Source: Oreohelix idahoensis | Taxonomy: Eukaryota > Mollusca > Gastropoda > Stylommatophora > Oreohelicidae | NCBI GenBank assembly: GCA_024509875.1 | Contig: JAMPIV010008094.1 | Location: 62,001-126,000, forward strand | DNA length: 64,000 nucleotides | Reading direction: 5' to 3' | Shown here: piece by piece, positions 1 through 11,185 of the stretch | Layout of the letters: each line of letters opens with the position of its first letter | How positions within the stretch are numbered: the first letter of the stretch is position 1 | Translations under genes and position numbers: made by a program | The notes under the pieces: model-generated | What the model was told of the DNA's origin: nothing | Seen by the model: the letters and a program-made list of their open reading frames with translations, nothing else | Databases searched by the model: none

Positions 1-428
1 TTTTGATCACAGGGGTGCCGACTGAGGAAATCTGCACCGACATTCAATTTGCCTGGGATATATTGGATACTAAACTGATAAGGTTGAAGCAATAAAGACC
101 ACCTCAGCAATCTTGCGTTTTCATGCTTAGCCTGAGACAAGAACACGAGAGGCTGATGGTCCGTCTCCACCACAAATGTCCTACCATACAGATAGATTTG
201 AAACTTCTTTATTGCCCAGATTAACGCTAAACATTCTTTTTCGCTTGTGGAGTATCCTTGTTCCGCCTTATTCAATTTACGGCTTGCATAAGCGACTGGT
301 TTCAAGTCCCCATCAGGTGAAGATGATCTTTGCAACAAAGCCCCTCCTAGTCCTACATTACTTGCATCGGTTCTTAAGACAAAGTCCTGTGTCAAATCAG
401 GCAGTTTGAGAATAGGCTTGCTAGTGAG
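1..428 (-). pseudogene. 3' end of a diverged Gmr1-like pol (RNase H region), fragment
   Basis: The reverse complement encodes the connection and RNase H part of a Ty3/gypsy pol: a RTDAS-type motif near 370, the STSEKEC...IWAIKK block near 240, an ETDHQPL motif near 165 and a terminal GADFLSRHP-like motif. It aligns colinearly with the + strand copies nearby but differs at many codons, so it is a separate, older subfamily on the opposite strand. It runs off the left window edge and stops abruptly at about 426-431, where the + strand gag begins. Six bases (gagttt) are shared by both sides of that junction. The matching gag/protease half of a minus-strand element lies at 19757-21949, on the other side of the array. 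Confidence 0.85.
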
Positions 429-827
429 TTTCAAGGCCATGCTCCTGAAAATGGTGCCAGTCCCTTTGCCTCTGATGCTACGGTTACTCAGGGAGCCTCA
501 ACCTCAGCTATGAACTTTCATTTAGATCATTTTGTTGAGAAAGACGATGATATTGAGAGCTATATAAATAGATATGAACTATTAGCTACCACATATGGGT
601 TAGAGAGAGAAAGGTGGAGCTTAAAGTTATCTCAGGGACTTCGTGGGGCAGCTTATGAAGTTTTTGCAAAAATGAGCAGAGGTGATCAGGAAAATTATGA
701 CATGCTAAAGCAGGCTCTTTTGTTAAGGTATGAAAAGAATGCAGAATTTTATAGGAAAAAATTTAGGAATGCTAAACTACTGTCAGGTGAAACCTATCAC
801 CAGTTCTCTGCATGAATAGAGACATAC
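426..827 (+). pseudogene. gag: gag, truncated 5' part of array copy 1
   Basis: The reading frame opens at the junction (codon 426-428) and matches the middle of gag in the other copies: a short linker, then a capsid-like helical region starting MNFHLDHFVEKDDD at 510. A TGA at 813-815 interrupts the frame where copies 2 and 3 have CGA, so a single CpG-type C-to-T change separates it from the downstream frame, which continues in phase. The first 100 or so residues, a charged coiled coil in the other copies, are missing because the copy is truncated. Gag would form the virus-like particle that packages the element RNA; this copy could not do so as it stands. Confidence 0.85.
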
Positions 828-3800
828 TTGGAGAAATGGACTTCTCTGGGGAAAACCCAAGATCTTAAGGAAATGGTCCTTATAGAGCAATTAAGAGAGT
901 CCATGGCTCCAGACCTGAGAAAGTTTCTCATGGAACAAGGTGCAGAGAGGCTGGATGAGTTGCTAAATGTTGCTGAAAGGTATCAAGCAGCTCAAGCAGA
1001 GGTAACAGGTAATAAAAAGAAACAAGTGGATAACTTTAGGGCACCACAGAACTTTAATAAATTTGATCCTAAGGATCAAAATAAAGGTAAGCACCAATTT
1101 GATAGGCCACGGTATGACAATAAAAATAAATTCCCACAATTCGATGAAAGGAAATATGATGAAAGAAAATCTTTCAACCAAGGAAAAAGGTGGTGTAAAA
1201 ATTGTAAGATGAACAATCATGACACTGACCATTTTAGAAGGAAACCTCCTCATTTTGCTGCTATGACATCGGGGAAAAAGGAAAAGAAGGGCAAACCTGA
1301 AGAATTACAGGAACCATACCATCCCCCAGTGTGTGAAGATGTCATCTGTAATGGTGTCACTATAAGATGTTTATATGATACCGGTTTAGATTACGATTCC
1401 GTTGTGAGTTCTCACCTGGTGCAGGCCGATCAATACACCACAGAAACAGTGGAGATTCAAACTGCAACCAAGGATGTAGCTACCATGACACTTCCCGTCG
1501 CCCGAATAAAAGTGAAAACGCGATATGTGGAAGGAATCATAAAAGCAGCAGTGATAAATGAGCCAATCTACCCTCTAATATTGGGGTGTAGATATGTCTT
1601 CTTGGGGAATCCCAAGAGACCTGTGATATTGGCAACAGTGCAGACCAGATCACAGTCAAAGAAGGAGGAGGATAATCCCATAAATACTCACCCAGATGAG
1701 ATGAGGAAGGCACAGGCTGAGGACAAAACACTCAAGCCATGTTTCAAGAAGTTGCCCAAATCTCATACACCTCCAGGCAAGGGAGAGTTTTATATGAAGA
1801 ACAAACTGATATATAGGAAGGCTGGATCTGAATCCAATGGTCACGGACAGCTGGTCCTTCCCACTTCATATAGGACTAAAGTGTTGGAACTAGGGCATGC
1901 GATTCCCTTCAGTGGTCATATGGGAATCAGCGCAACAGGACAGCGAATAGCTTGTCACTATTTCTGGCCAGGAATAACTGAAGATATCAAACGATATATA
2001 AAATCCTGTCCAGAGTGCCAACGAGTAGCACCTAAACATTGGACTGCACCAGCAACTCTGGGGGAAATGCCCATAGTGGGAACACCCTTTGAGAGAGTTG
2101 CCGTGGATCTTGTGGGACCTCTCACCCGAACCAAGAGAAGGAACAGCTACATTCTGACTCTGGTGGACACTTGTTCTATGTGGGGAGAGGCAGTAGCCCT
2201 GTCATCGATTGATTCAAAACATGTGGCAGAGGCATTGCTCACAATTTTCACAAGGTTAGGCTTTCCCAATCAAATCTTGACTGATAATGGCTCTCAGTTC
2301 AAGGGGAAACTAACTGAAGAAGTTTTTAGGATCTTTCAGGCCAAACACTTCCATTGTAGTGTGTATCATCCCCAAGGGAACGGCCAAGTGGAAAGATTTA
2401 ACGGCACATTGATGTCGATCCTGAGAAAGTTGGCACACGAAAAACCAGATACATGGGACCAGTACCTGCACGCCGCCCTTTTTGCTTATCGGGAGGTACC
2501 CCATAGTTCAACCGGTATGGCCCCGGCAACATTATTGTTTGGAAGGCCAATAAAAGGTCCACTTGAAGCTTTGTTAAGAACGTGGACTGATGAAAAGGCA
2601 GAGGAAAACATTACATCTTCATACCAATATGTGAATGAGCTGACTACTCGTTTGAAAACTGGCTGGAAACTTGCCAATGAAAATTTGAAACAAGCCAGGA
2701 AGAAACATGCTGCCTATTATAACAGGAAGGCGAAGGACAGAGATTTGGCTGTGGGAGAGAAGGTACTGCTTCTTTTGCCCGGGAGTCAGAATAAGTTACA
2801 AATTGGATGGCAGGGTCCATATACAGTTTTAGAGAAGGTATCTAGAACAAATTATAAGATAGATAAGAAGGGGAAAGAAAAAATCTATCATGTGAATCTC
2901 CTGAAGAAATATTTGGAAAGAGAACATCAGGAAGAGACACACTTGTTGACCTTGTCCATCGCCATGGAGATGAAAAAGGAACCACTTTCATCATTTGAAT
3001 ATCCATTACACCCCTGTGAGACAGCAGCACAGGTGAAAATCAGTACACATTTAACGAAAACTCAGAAAGAAAGAGTGCAACAGGTTCTAAATAATCATGC
3101 AGAGGTGTTAACAGACCGACCAGGGCATACAAACCTATTGGAATATGATATGAAACTAATAGACTCCACACCTGTCTGTATGAAACCATATTCGATTCCG
3201 TTTGCTAAGGAGAAAGCTTTGAAGGAAGAGATAGACTATCTGTTGAAGGAAGGAATTATTTCGCACAGTGAGTCTTCGTATAGTTCCGGAGTTGTACTCT
3301 TAAGGAAGCCCTCTGGAGAACATAGACTCTGTATAGATTACAGGAGACTGAATGCTATTACAGAAGGACAGGTGGATCCATTGCCGGATACAAATCAGCT
3401 GTTTGCCAGACTAAATAAAGCTAAATATTTCTCAAAAGTGGATTTGAGTAAAGGATACTATCAGATCCCAGTAAAGCCTGAGGTTAGACCATACCTAGCC
3501 TTTAGTACCTCAGAAGGACACTATGAGTTTAATAGATTGCCATTTGGATTGAAGAATGCGCCTAGTGTCTTCTCTAGAATGATGAGAAAATTATTGGACC
3601 CTCTGAATAATCCATGTATAACAAATTTCATGGATGATATCCTGATAGCAACAGAAACATTTGAGGAACACATTGACTCTCTGAACATGCTGTTTAATCG
3701 ACTTAGGGAGGCAAAATTAACAGCCCGACCAACCAAATGTTGCGTTGGATGTAAAGAATTGGAATTTTTGGGACACACAGTTTATCAGGGAAACATGACC

Positions 3801-4469
3801 CCTGACCCAAAGAATTTAGAGAAACTACAGAAAGCCCCGAGACCACAAACCAAGAAGGACGTGAGATCCTTTGTCTCATTATGTGGTTTCTACCAGAAGT
3901 ATATCAAGGACTTTAATTCCATATGTGCACCGTTAACTGAATTGACACGTAAAGGACATCCAGATCGCATTACATGGACACCACAATGTGAAATGACTTA
4001 CCAAGAATTGAAGGAAAAGCTCACAAGTAAACCCATTTTGAAATTACCTGACTTAAGTCAAGAATTCATAGTAAGGACGGATGCAAGTAATATTGGGTTA
4101 GGTGCAACTCTACTACAGAGATCTGATGCATTGGATGGGGAATTAAGCCCAGTGGCATATGCTAGCAGAAAGTTGAATAAAGCTGAAATCAACTACTCAA
4201 CTAGCGAAAAAGAATGTCTTGCAGTAATATGGGCGATAAAGAAATTCAATATTTATCTATATGGGAAGGCATTTAAGTTGCAAACAGATCACAAACCGTT
4301 ATCGTTTCTAGCACAGGCTAGGCATGAGAACTCCAGGTTACTCCGATGGTCTTTACTTTTGGCTCCATATAATTTTAGCATTGAGTATATATCTGGAAAA
4401 ACCAATTTGGGAGCGGATTTTTTAAGCCGCCATCCGTGTGATGAGAATCACCGTAAACCCCAGAACTAA
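828..4469 (+). CDS. pol: gag C-terminus / protease / integrase / RT / RNase H polyprotein, array copy 1
   Basis: One uninterrupted 1,213-codon frame. In order: gag C-terminus; a zinc knuckle (CX2CX4HX4C in the sister copies) near 1197-1236, whose last Cys is Phe here; an aspartic protease motif CLYDTG near 1366; an integrase H2C2 zinc finger from about 1893 with CPEC near 2013; an integrase core with D (near 2104), D in LTDNGSQF (near 2279) and E in GNGQVERFN (near 2390); a GPY/F-like WQGPYTVLEKV near 2809; RT with KVDLSKGYYQIP and the catalytic FMDD near 3628; RNase H from VRTDASN near 4070 to GADFLSRHP near 4415. Gag and pol share a frame, so no programmed frameshift is needed. This is the best preserved pol of the array. 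The frame continues in phase from the gag piece at 426; the 828 ATG is simply the first after the TGA. Confidence 0.93.
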   Translation: MEKWTSLGKTQDLKEMVLIEQLRESMAPDLRKFLMEQGAERLDELLNVAERYQAAQAEVTGNKKKQVDNFRAPQNFNKFDPKDQNKGKHQFDRPRYDNKNKFPQFDERKYDERKSFNQGKRWCKNCKMNNHDTDHFRRKPPHFAAMTSGKKEKKGKPEELQEPYHPPVCEDVICNGVTIRCLYDTGLDYDSVVSSHLVQADQYTTETVEIQTATKDVATMTLPVARIKVKTRYVEGIIKAAVINEPIYPLILGCRYVFLGNPKRPVILATVQTRSQSKKEEDNPINTHPDEMRKAQAEDKTLKPCFKKLPKSHTPPGKGEFYMKNKLIYRKAGSESNGHGQLVLPTSYRTKVLELGHAIPFSGHMGISATGQRIACHYFWPGITEDIKRYIKSCPECQRVAPKHWTAPATLGEMPIVGTPFERVAVDLVGPLTRTKRRNSYILTLVDTCSMWGEAVALSSIDSKHVAEALLTIFTRLGFPNQILTDNGSQFKGKLTEEVFRIFQAKHFHCSVYHPQGNGQVERFNGTLMSILRKLAHEKPDTWDQYLHAALFAYREVPHSSTGMAPATLLFGRPIKGPLEALLRTWTDEKAEENITSSYQYVNELTTRLKTGWKLANENLKQARKKHAAYYNRKAKDRDLAVGEKVLLLLPGSQNKLQIGWQGPYTVLEKVSRTNYKIDKKGKEKIYHVNLLKKYLEREHQEETHLLTLSIAMEMKKEPLSSFEYPLHPCETAAQVKISTHLTKTQKERVQQVLNNHAEVLTDRPGHTNLLEYDMKLIDSTPVCMKPYSIPFAKEKALKEEIDYLLKEGIISHSESSYSSGVVLLRKPSGEHRLCIDYRRLNAITEGQVDPLPDTNQLFARLNKAKYFSKVDLSKGYYQIPVKPEVRPYLAFSTSEGHYEFNRLPFGLKNAPSVFSRMMRKLLDPLNNPCITNFMDDILIATETFEEHIDSLNMLFNRLREAKLTARPTKCCVGCKELEFLGHTVYQGNMTPDPKNLEKLQKAPRPQTKKDVRSFVSLCGFYQKYIKDFNSICAPLTELTRKGHPDRITWTPQCEMTYQELKEKLTSKPILKLPDLSQEFIVRTDASNIGLGATLLQRSDALDGELSPVAYASRKLNKAEINYSTSEKECLAVIWAIKKFNIYLYGKAFKLQTDHKPLSFLAQARHENSRLLRWSLLLAPYNFSIEYISGKTNLGADFLSRHPCDENHRKPQN

Positions 4470-4525
4470 TAATAAATTTCTCTATGTGTATATAGAATAA
4501 AGGACTGACATATAATGTCTGTTTT

Positions 4526-4536
4526 AAGAGGGGAGG
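4526..4536 (+). promoter_or_regulatory. Polypurine tract
   Basis: The sequence aagaggggagg lies directly before the TG that opens the LTR. The same tract precedes the other two array LTRs at 11175-11185 and 17791-17801. It is the expected plus-strand priming site for reverse transcription. Confidence 0.85.
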
Positions 4537-6491
4537 TGTCGTGGAATATTCTAATCCACATATATAAATTATCTAGTAAATATAAAGCCTAATAAATACA
4601 TATAATAAATAAAGGAAGAAGAATGGTAAAGAACAGTGCTGTCACAATGACAGTACTCGAAATCCCCTTTGTTTTATGCTTCGTCTGCAAATTGTAACGT
4701 TTCCACGTTAAATATAGGCCTTCTGCAACATACACGCGTTTCCCAAACACACAATAAAATGTGCTGCCTTTCTAAGAAAAACCTTGAAATATGCAAGTTG
4801 ACCTAAATTTTAAATTCCATTCATGTCTTTTTCTACACTGCGTTACCAAAACGAACGAACAGATGGACTAAAGGATAAAGAGAGAAGGGAGGGCTGAAAA
4901 TCAGGAACGCATGCAACACGCTTCGCGCGATACACAAATGCTGCCATCACGCGTGTAAGACTACATGCACTAATTTTTTTTCAGACGGACAGTGATAAAA
5001 TACACTACCCTTCCCAGACAGCACATCTTCGAAACAGGAGGTAGAAATTGCATATTTTGAACGCAGCCACGTAGCTCTTTTAAATTTGGATATTTGGGTT
5101 CCTTAGGGTTTGCTGACAAAGAATATGTAAAACGTTACGCAAATAGTCTAGGAATTAACAAGTTATAACCAAAATAAAATATTGGGGATGCCTGACAGCA
5201 TGAAATCATTTCTGCTCATAAAATTTTTTTTATAACATGTTTGAAAAAACCTTGCGTTACAGAAATAGCCTACCATGTAAACTCCAAATTGATTGGAGCG
5301 CAACAAATGAAAGACGAACCACGATTGGTCGGACTATAAATACTATCTTGGTTGTTAGGGAGACGTAGAAAGGTAACATTTTTTCAAACACTTGTCGAAA
5401 CGTGGCCTCATTGGCTAGACTCGCTGATATAATCACTTAGGAGCGTTAGTTCGAAACCACTTGTTTAAATAAGCTTGATAAAGCGACAGTGCGTTGAAGC
5501 CAGCTCACATTTTTGCTAAAATAAAAGCCTGGAACATAAGCAGATGGGAATTTGTGCCAGTAAATGTGCCAGAATTCATTGCTAATCAACGTATCTGTGT
5601 TTATTTCCATGAAATTGTGGGACCGTGGTCTTGATGGTATTGAGCTGCACCTGGTCAGAGCTTTGCTGAATCCAGAGTCGGACAGCATACTCCTTGGTCT
5701 TTTTAGCTATCAGTGAGGTGTCTCCAGAGCCCAGAGGAGAATTCGAGCAGAGGAGTCCTTTCCTGCCGCCATCACTCAAGATAAGCTGTTTGGCCAGCTG
5801 AGCTCAACATTATGTCCCCTCATCTTGAAATGACTTTATAAAAATAACATTCAGAGGGGAATTTAATTGTCTTAATATCAGGAACTGAGAACATCTCCAA
5901 TACTAGTCCCTAAAGACAAACTATTGAAGTCATGATGACAAATACCAACAGAGCTTGAACAAAACAAAAACCAGTATTACCTCATATTACTACTACACAA
6001 CTGACACACATAGGATACTTTTAATAATATATGTCACTACAATATTCATATTGATAAATTCTGTACATATACTTGTAATTAAAATTGATTGTGATTCCTG
6101 GTTCCTTTGTAATTGAATCAGGACACATATTCATTCATATCAGCAATGAATACATATTGTTATTTGAAAAGTTATCAGTGACTCCTTAAGATATCCTTTA
6201 GAGTGTTATATGTATGTGAGTGTCCCAGTGTTGTCAAGTATAGTGGAATAAATTAAATTGTTTATCTGTCTGTTGTTGTTTTGACTTACACTTCATCATA
6301 CACATACCCTAGACACATAACGTAGTCATCACACTATTGCAGAATAATTCTGACTGAGATATATAGATATGTGGTAGCAAGTAAGGTTATCTATAATACA
6401 CTACTCTTAATAGATATAGATACCTTCACAGCTGATCTCAGTCAGTACACTAAGTCCCCTATAAATATTTATAACATCCCACTTCACCACA
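4537..6491 (+). repeat. LTR 1 of the array (3' LTR of copy 1 and 5' LTR of copy 2)
   Basis: 1,955 bp, TG...CA ended. A promoter-like cluster is visible: two inverted CCAAT boxes (ATTGG at 5292 and 5324) followed by TATAAATA at 5335-5342. An AATAAA near 6245 with GT-rich sequence after it may be the poly(A) signal. If so, R is long and spans roughly 5365-6270. The position 5619/5620 is an exact exon-exon junction when compared with the intron-bearing solo LTR at 26413-28764. Short antisense frames (for example 5446-5688) run through this region but have no support as genes. Confidence 0.93.
5292..5342 (+). promoter_or_regulatory. LTR core promoter: two inverted CCAAT boxes and a TATA box
   Basis: ATTGG at 5292-5296 and 5324-5328 and TATAAATA at 5335-5342. 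The TATA box recurs in LTR 2 at 11984-11991 and in LTR 3 at 18601-18608. A matching cluster is visible on the minus strand of the solo LTR near 27945-28000. A start site about 25-30 bp downstream is inferred. Confidence 0.6.
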
Positions 6492-9400
6492 TATATTGGG
6501 GTCTCGCTCTTGGGATTTTGAATCTTTCCCTATTAAAAATATTGGGGGTAATTCACTTCAGGGAATATAAGAATTAAAAGGTATCCTTGGGTGGAATTAA
6601 ATAAGGTTGAGCTCACGGTGCCTGTGTTGTCCATTAGATATATATTTAGAGATTAAATTGTTGGTTAGACATTGTAGAAATTTACCTGATAGACAATGGC
6701 GGACCTGGCCAAGTTTCGATCTGCTGCTGTACAGACTGCAAAAGAGTTAGGATTAGATGGGCAAGTTATGGTTGCCTATGTCACGACGGAATGTGACAAA
6801 TTTATTGAACGCGAAGAAAGAAGGTTTGAAGCCGAAAGAAAGTTAGAGGCTGACAGGGAAATTAAGAAGTTACAAATTGCAAGCTGAGGCTGAGACTAAG
6901 AGGTTGCAGATTGAGGCTGACAAAGAGGCTAAAGCATTGGAAGCCGAAGAAAGAAGACAGGCTGCAGAAGAAAGAAGACAGGCTGCAGAAAGGGAAGAGA
7001 AGAAATTAGCTGCAGAAAGGGAAGCAGAAGATAAAAGATTACAAAGGGAACATGAGTTACGACTAAGGGAGTTTGAGTTTCAAGGCCATGCTCCTGAAAA
7101 TGGTGCCAGTCCCTTTGCCTCTGATGCTACGGTTACTCAGGGAGCCTCAACCTCAGCTATGAATTTTCATTTAGATCATTTTGTTGAGAAAGACGATGAT
7201 ATTGAGAGCTACCTAAATAGGTATGAACTATTAGCTACCACGTATGGGTTAGAGAGAGAAAGGTGGAGCTTAAAGTTATCTCAGGGACTTCGTGGGGCAG
7301 CTTATGAAGTTTTTGCAAAAATGAGCAGAGGTGATCAGGAAAATTATGACATGCTAAAGCAGGCTCTTTTGTTAAGGTATGAAAAGAATGCAGAATTTTA
7401 TAGGAAAAAATTTAGGAATGCTAAACTACTGTCAGGTGAAACCTATCACCAGTTCTCTGCACGAATAGAGACATACTTGGAGAAATGGACTTCTCTGGGG
7501 AAAACCCAAGATCTTAAGGAAATGGTCCTTATAGAGCAATTAAGAGAGTCCATGGCTCCAGACCTGAGAAAGTTTCTCATGGAACAAGGTGCAGAGAGGC
7601 TGGGTGAGTTGCTAAATGTTGCTGAAAGGTATCAAGCAGCTCAAGCAGGGGTAACAGGTAATAAAAAGAAACAAGTGGATAACTTTAGGGCACCACAGAA
7701 CTTTAATAAATTTGATCCTAAGGATCAAAATAAAGGTAAGCACCAATTTGATAGGCCACGGTATGAAAATAAAAATAAATTCCCACAATTCGATGAAAGG
7801 AAATATGATGAAAGAAAATCTTTCAACCAAGGAAAAAGGTGGTGTAAAAATTGTAAGATGAACAATCATGACACTGACCATTGTAGAAGGAAACCTCCTC
7901 ATTTTGCTGCTATGACATCGGGGAAAAAGGAAAAGAAGGGCAAACCTGAAGAATTACAGGAACCATACCATCCCCCAGTGTGTGAAGATGTCATCTGTAA
8001 TGGTGTCACTATAAGATGTTTATATGATACCGGTTTAGATTACGATTCCGTTGTGAGTTCTCACCTGGTGCAGGCCGATCAATACACCACAGAAACAGTG
8101 GAGATTCAAACTGCAACCAAGGATGTAGCTACCATGACACTTCCCGTCGCCCGAATAAAAGTGAAAACGCGATATGTGGAAGGAATCATAAAAAGCAGCA
8201 GTGATAAATGAGCCAATCTACCCTCTAATATTGGGGTGTAGATATGTCTTCTTGGGGAATCCCAAGAGACCTGTGATATTGGCAACAGTGCAGACCAGAT
8301 CACAGTCAAAGAAGGAGGAGGATAATCCCATAAATACTCACCCAGATGAGATGAGGAAGGCACAGGCTGAGGACAAAACACTCAAGCCATGTTTCAAGAA
8401 GTTGCCCAAATCTCATACACCTCCAGGCAAGGGAGAGTTTTATATGAAGAACAAACTGATATATAGGAAGGCTGGATCTGAATCCAATGGTCACGGACAG
8501 CTGGTCCTTCCCACTTCATATAGGACTAAAGTGTTGGAACTAGGGCATGCGATTCCCTTCAGTGGTCATATGGGAATCAGCGCAACAGGACAGCGAATAG
8601 CTTGTCACTATTTCTGGCCAGGAATAACTGAAGATATCAAACGATATGTAAAATCCTGTCCAGAGTGCCAACGAGTAGCACCTAAACATTGGACTGCACC
8701 AGCAACTCTGGGGGAAATGCCCATAGTGGGAACACCCTTTGAGAGAGTTGCCGTGGATCTTGTGGGACCTCTCACCCGAACCAAGAGAAGGAACAGCTAC
8801 ATTCTGACTCTGGTGGACACTTGTTCTATGTGGGGAGAGGCAGTAGCCCTGTCATCGATTGATTCAAAACATGTGGCAGAGGCATTGCTCACAATTTTCA
8901 CAAGGTTAGGCTTTCCCAATCAAATCTTGACTGATAATGGCTCTCAGTTCAAGGGGAAACTAACTGAAGAAGTTTTCAGGATCTTCAGGCCAAACACTTC
9001 CATTGTAGTGTGTATCATCCCCAAGGGAACGGCCAAGTGGAAAGATTTAACGGCACATTGATGTCGATCCTGAGAAAGTTGGCACACGAAAAACCAGATA
9101 CATGGGACCAGTACCTGCACGCCGCCCTTTTTGCTTATCGGGAGGTACCCCATAGTTCAACCGGTATGGCCCCGGCAACATTATTGTTTGGAAGGCCAAT
9201 AAAAGGTCCACTTGAAGCTTTGTTAAGAACGTGGACTGATGAAAAGGCAGAGGAAAACATTACATCTTCATACCAATATGTGAATGAGCTGACTACTCGG
9301 GAAAAAACTGGCTGGAAACTTGCCAATGAAAATTTGAAACAAGCCAGGAAGAAACATGCTGCCTATTATAACAGGAAGGCGAAGGACAGAGATTTGGCTG

Positions 9401-11185
9401 TGGGAGAGAAGGTACTGCTTCTTTTGCCCGGGAGTCAGAATAAGTTACAAATTGGATGGCAGGGTCCATATACAGTTTTAGAGAAGGTATCTAGAACAAA
9501 TTATAAGATAGATAAGAAGGGGAAAGAAAAAATCTATCATGTGAATCTCCTGAAGAAATATTTGGAAAGAGAACATCAGGAAGAGACACACTTGTTGACC
9601 TTGTCCATCGCCATGGAGATGAAAAAGGAACCACTTTCATCATTTGAATATCCATTACACCCCTGTGAGACAGCAGCACAGGTGAAAATCAGTACACATT
9701 TAACGAAAACTCAGAAAGAAAGAGTGCAACAGGTTCTAAATAATCATGCAGAGGTGTTAACAGACCGACCAGGGCATACAAACCTATTGGAATATGATAT
9801 GAAACTAATAGACTCCACACCTGTCTGTATGAAACCATATTCGATTCCGTTTGCTAAGGAGAAAGCTTTGAAGGAAGAGATAGACTATCTGTTGAAGGAA
9901 GGAATTATTTCGCACAGTGAGTCTTCGTATAGTTCCGGTGTTGTACTCTTAAGGAAGCCCTCTGGAGAACATAGACTCTGTATAGATTACAGGAGACTGA
10001 ATGCTATTACAGAAGGACAGGTGGATCCATTGCCGGATACAAATCAGCTGTTTGCCAGACTAAATAAAGCTAAATATTTCTCAAAAGTGGATTTGAGTAA
10101 AGGATACTATCAGATTCCAGTAAAGCCTGAGGTTAGACCATACCTAGCTTTTAGTACCTCAGAAGGACACTATGAGTTTAATAGATTGCCATTTGGATTG
10201 AAGAATGCGCCTAGTGTCTTCTCTAGAATGATGAGAAAATTATTGGACCCTCTGAATAATCCATGTATAACAAATTTCATGGATGATATCCTGATAGCAA
10301 CAGAAACATTTGAGGAACACATTGACTCTCTGAACATGCTGTTTAATCGACTTAGGGAGGCAAATTTAACAGCCCGACCAACCAAATGTTGCGTTGGATG
10401 TAAAGAATTGGAATTTTTGGGACACACAGTTTATCAGGGAAACATGACCCCTGACCCAAAGAATTTAGAGAAACTACAGAAAGCCCCGAGACCACAAACC
10501 AAGAAGGACGTGAGATCCTTTGTCTCATTATGTGGTTTCTACCAGAAGTATATCAAGGACTTTAATTCCATATGTGCACCGTTAACTGAATTGACACGTA
10601 AAGGACATCCAGATCGCATTACATGGACACCACAATGTGAAATGACTTACCAAGAATTGAAGGAAAAGCTCACAAGTAAACCCATTTTGAAATTACCTGA
10701 CTTAAGTCAAGAATTCATAGTAAGGACGGATGCAAGTAATATTGGGTTAGGTGCAACTCTACTACAGAGATCTGATGCATTGGATGGGGAATTAAGCCCA
10801 GTGGCATATGCTAGCAGAAAGTTGAATAAAGCTGAAATCAACTACTCAACTAGCGAAAAAGAATGTCTTGCAGTAATATGGGCGATAAAGAAATTCAATA
10901 TTTATCTATATGGGAAGGCATTTAAGTTGCAAACAGATCACAAACCGTTATCGTTTCTAGCACAGGCTAGGCATGAGAACTCCAGGTTACTCCGATGGTC
11001 TTTACTTTTGGCTCCATATAATTTTAGCATTGAGTATATATCTGGAAAAACCAATTTGGGAGCGGATTTTTTAAGCCGCCATCCGTGTGATGAGAATCAC
11101 CGTAAACCCCAGAACTAATAATAAATTTCTCTATGTGTATATAGAATAAAGGACTGACATATAATGTCTGTTTTAAGAGGGGAGG
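6492..11185 (+). mobile_element. Internal region of array copy 2
   Basis: 4,694 bp between LTR 1 and LTR 2. A five-base spacer follows the LTR, then a damaged primer-binding site: the tRNA-Pro-type site seen at 13146-13163 is altered here to tggggtctcgctcttggg. Gag starts at 6696 and the pol frame ends at 11118. Confidence 0.9.
6696..11118 (+). pseudogene. gag-pol: gag-pol polyprotein of array copy 2, three frameshifts
   Basis: Starts MADLAKFRSAAVQTAKELG at 6696 with a Glu/Lys/Arg/Ala-rich coiled coil (about 6820-7080), then capsid-like gag, an intact CX2CX4HX4C zinc knuckle near 7846-7885, protease DTG near 8030, integrase, RT and RNase H. Three small indels break it relative to the other copies: an extra base near 6880 inside the coiled coil, one extra A in the A-run near 8190 between protease and integrase, and a missing T near 8985 inside the integrase core. 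The pieces are therefore 6696-6887, 6877-8211, 8201-9061 and 9010-11118; the last carries the integrase C-terminus, RT and RNase H intact. Two of the three indels are in short homopolymers, so some may be sequencing or assembly errors rather than real decay. Confidence 0.9.

Noticed and set aside
5446..5779. Antisense small frames in each array LTR (also 12095-12473, 18712-19045 and 27078-27317)
   Set aside because: They overlap the exon junction region and look conserved only because the LTRs are near-identical; no domain or promoter supports them.
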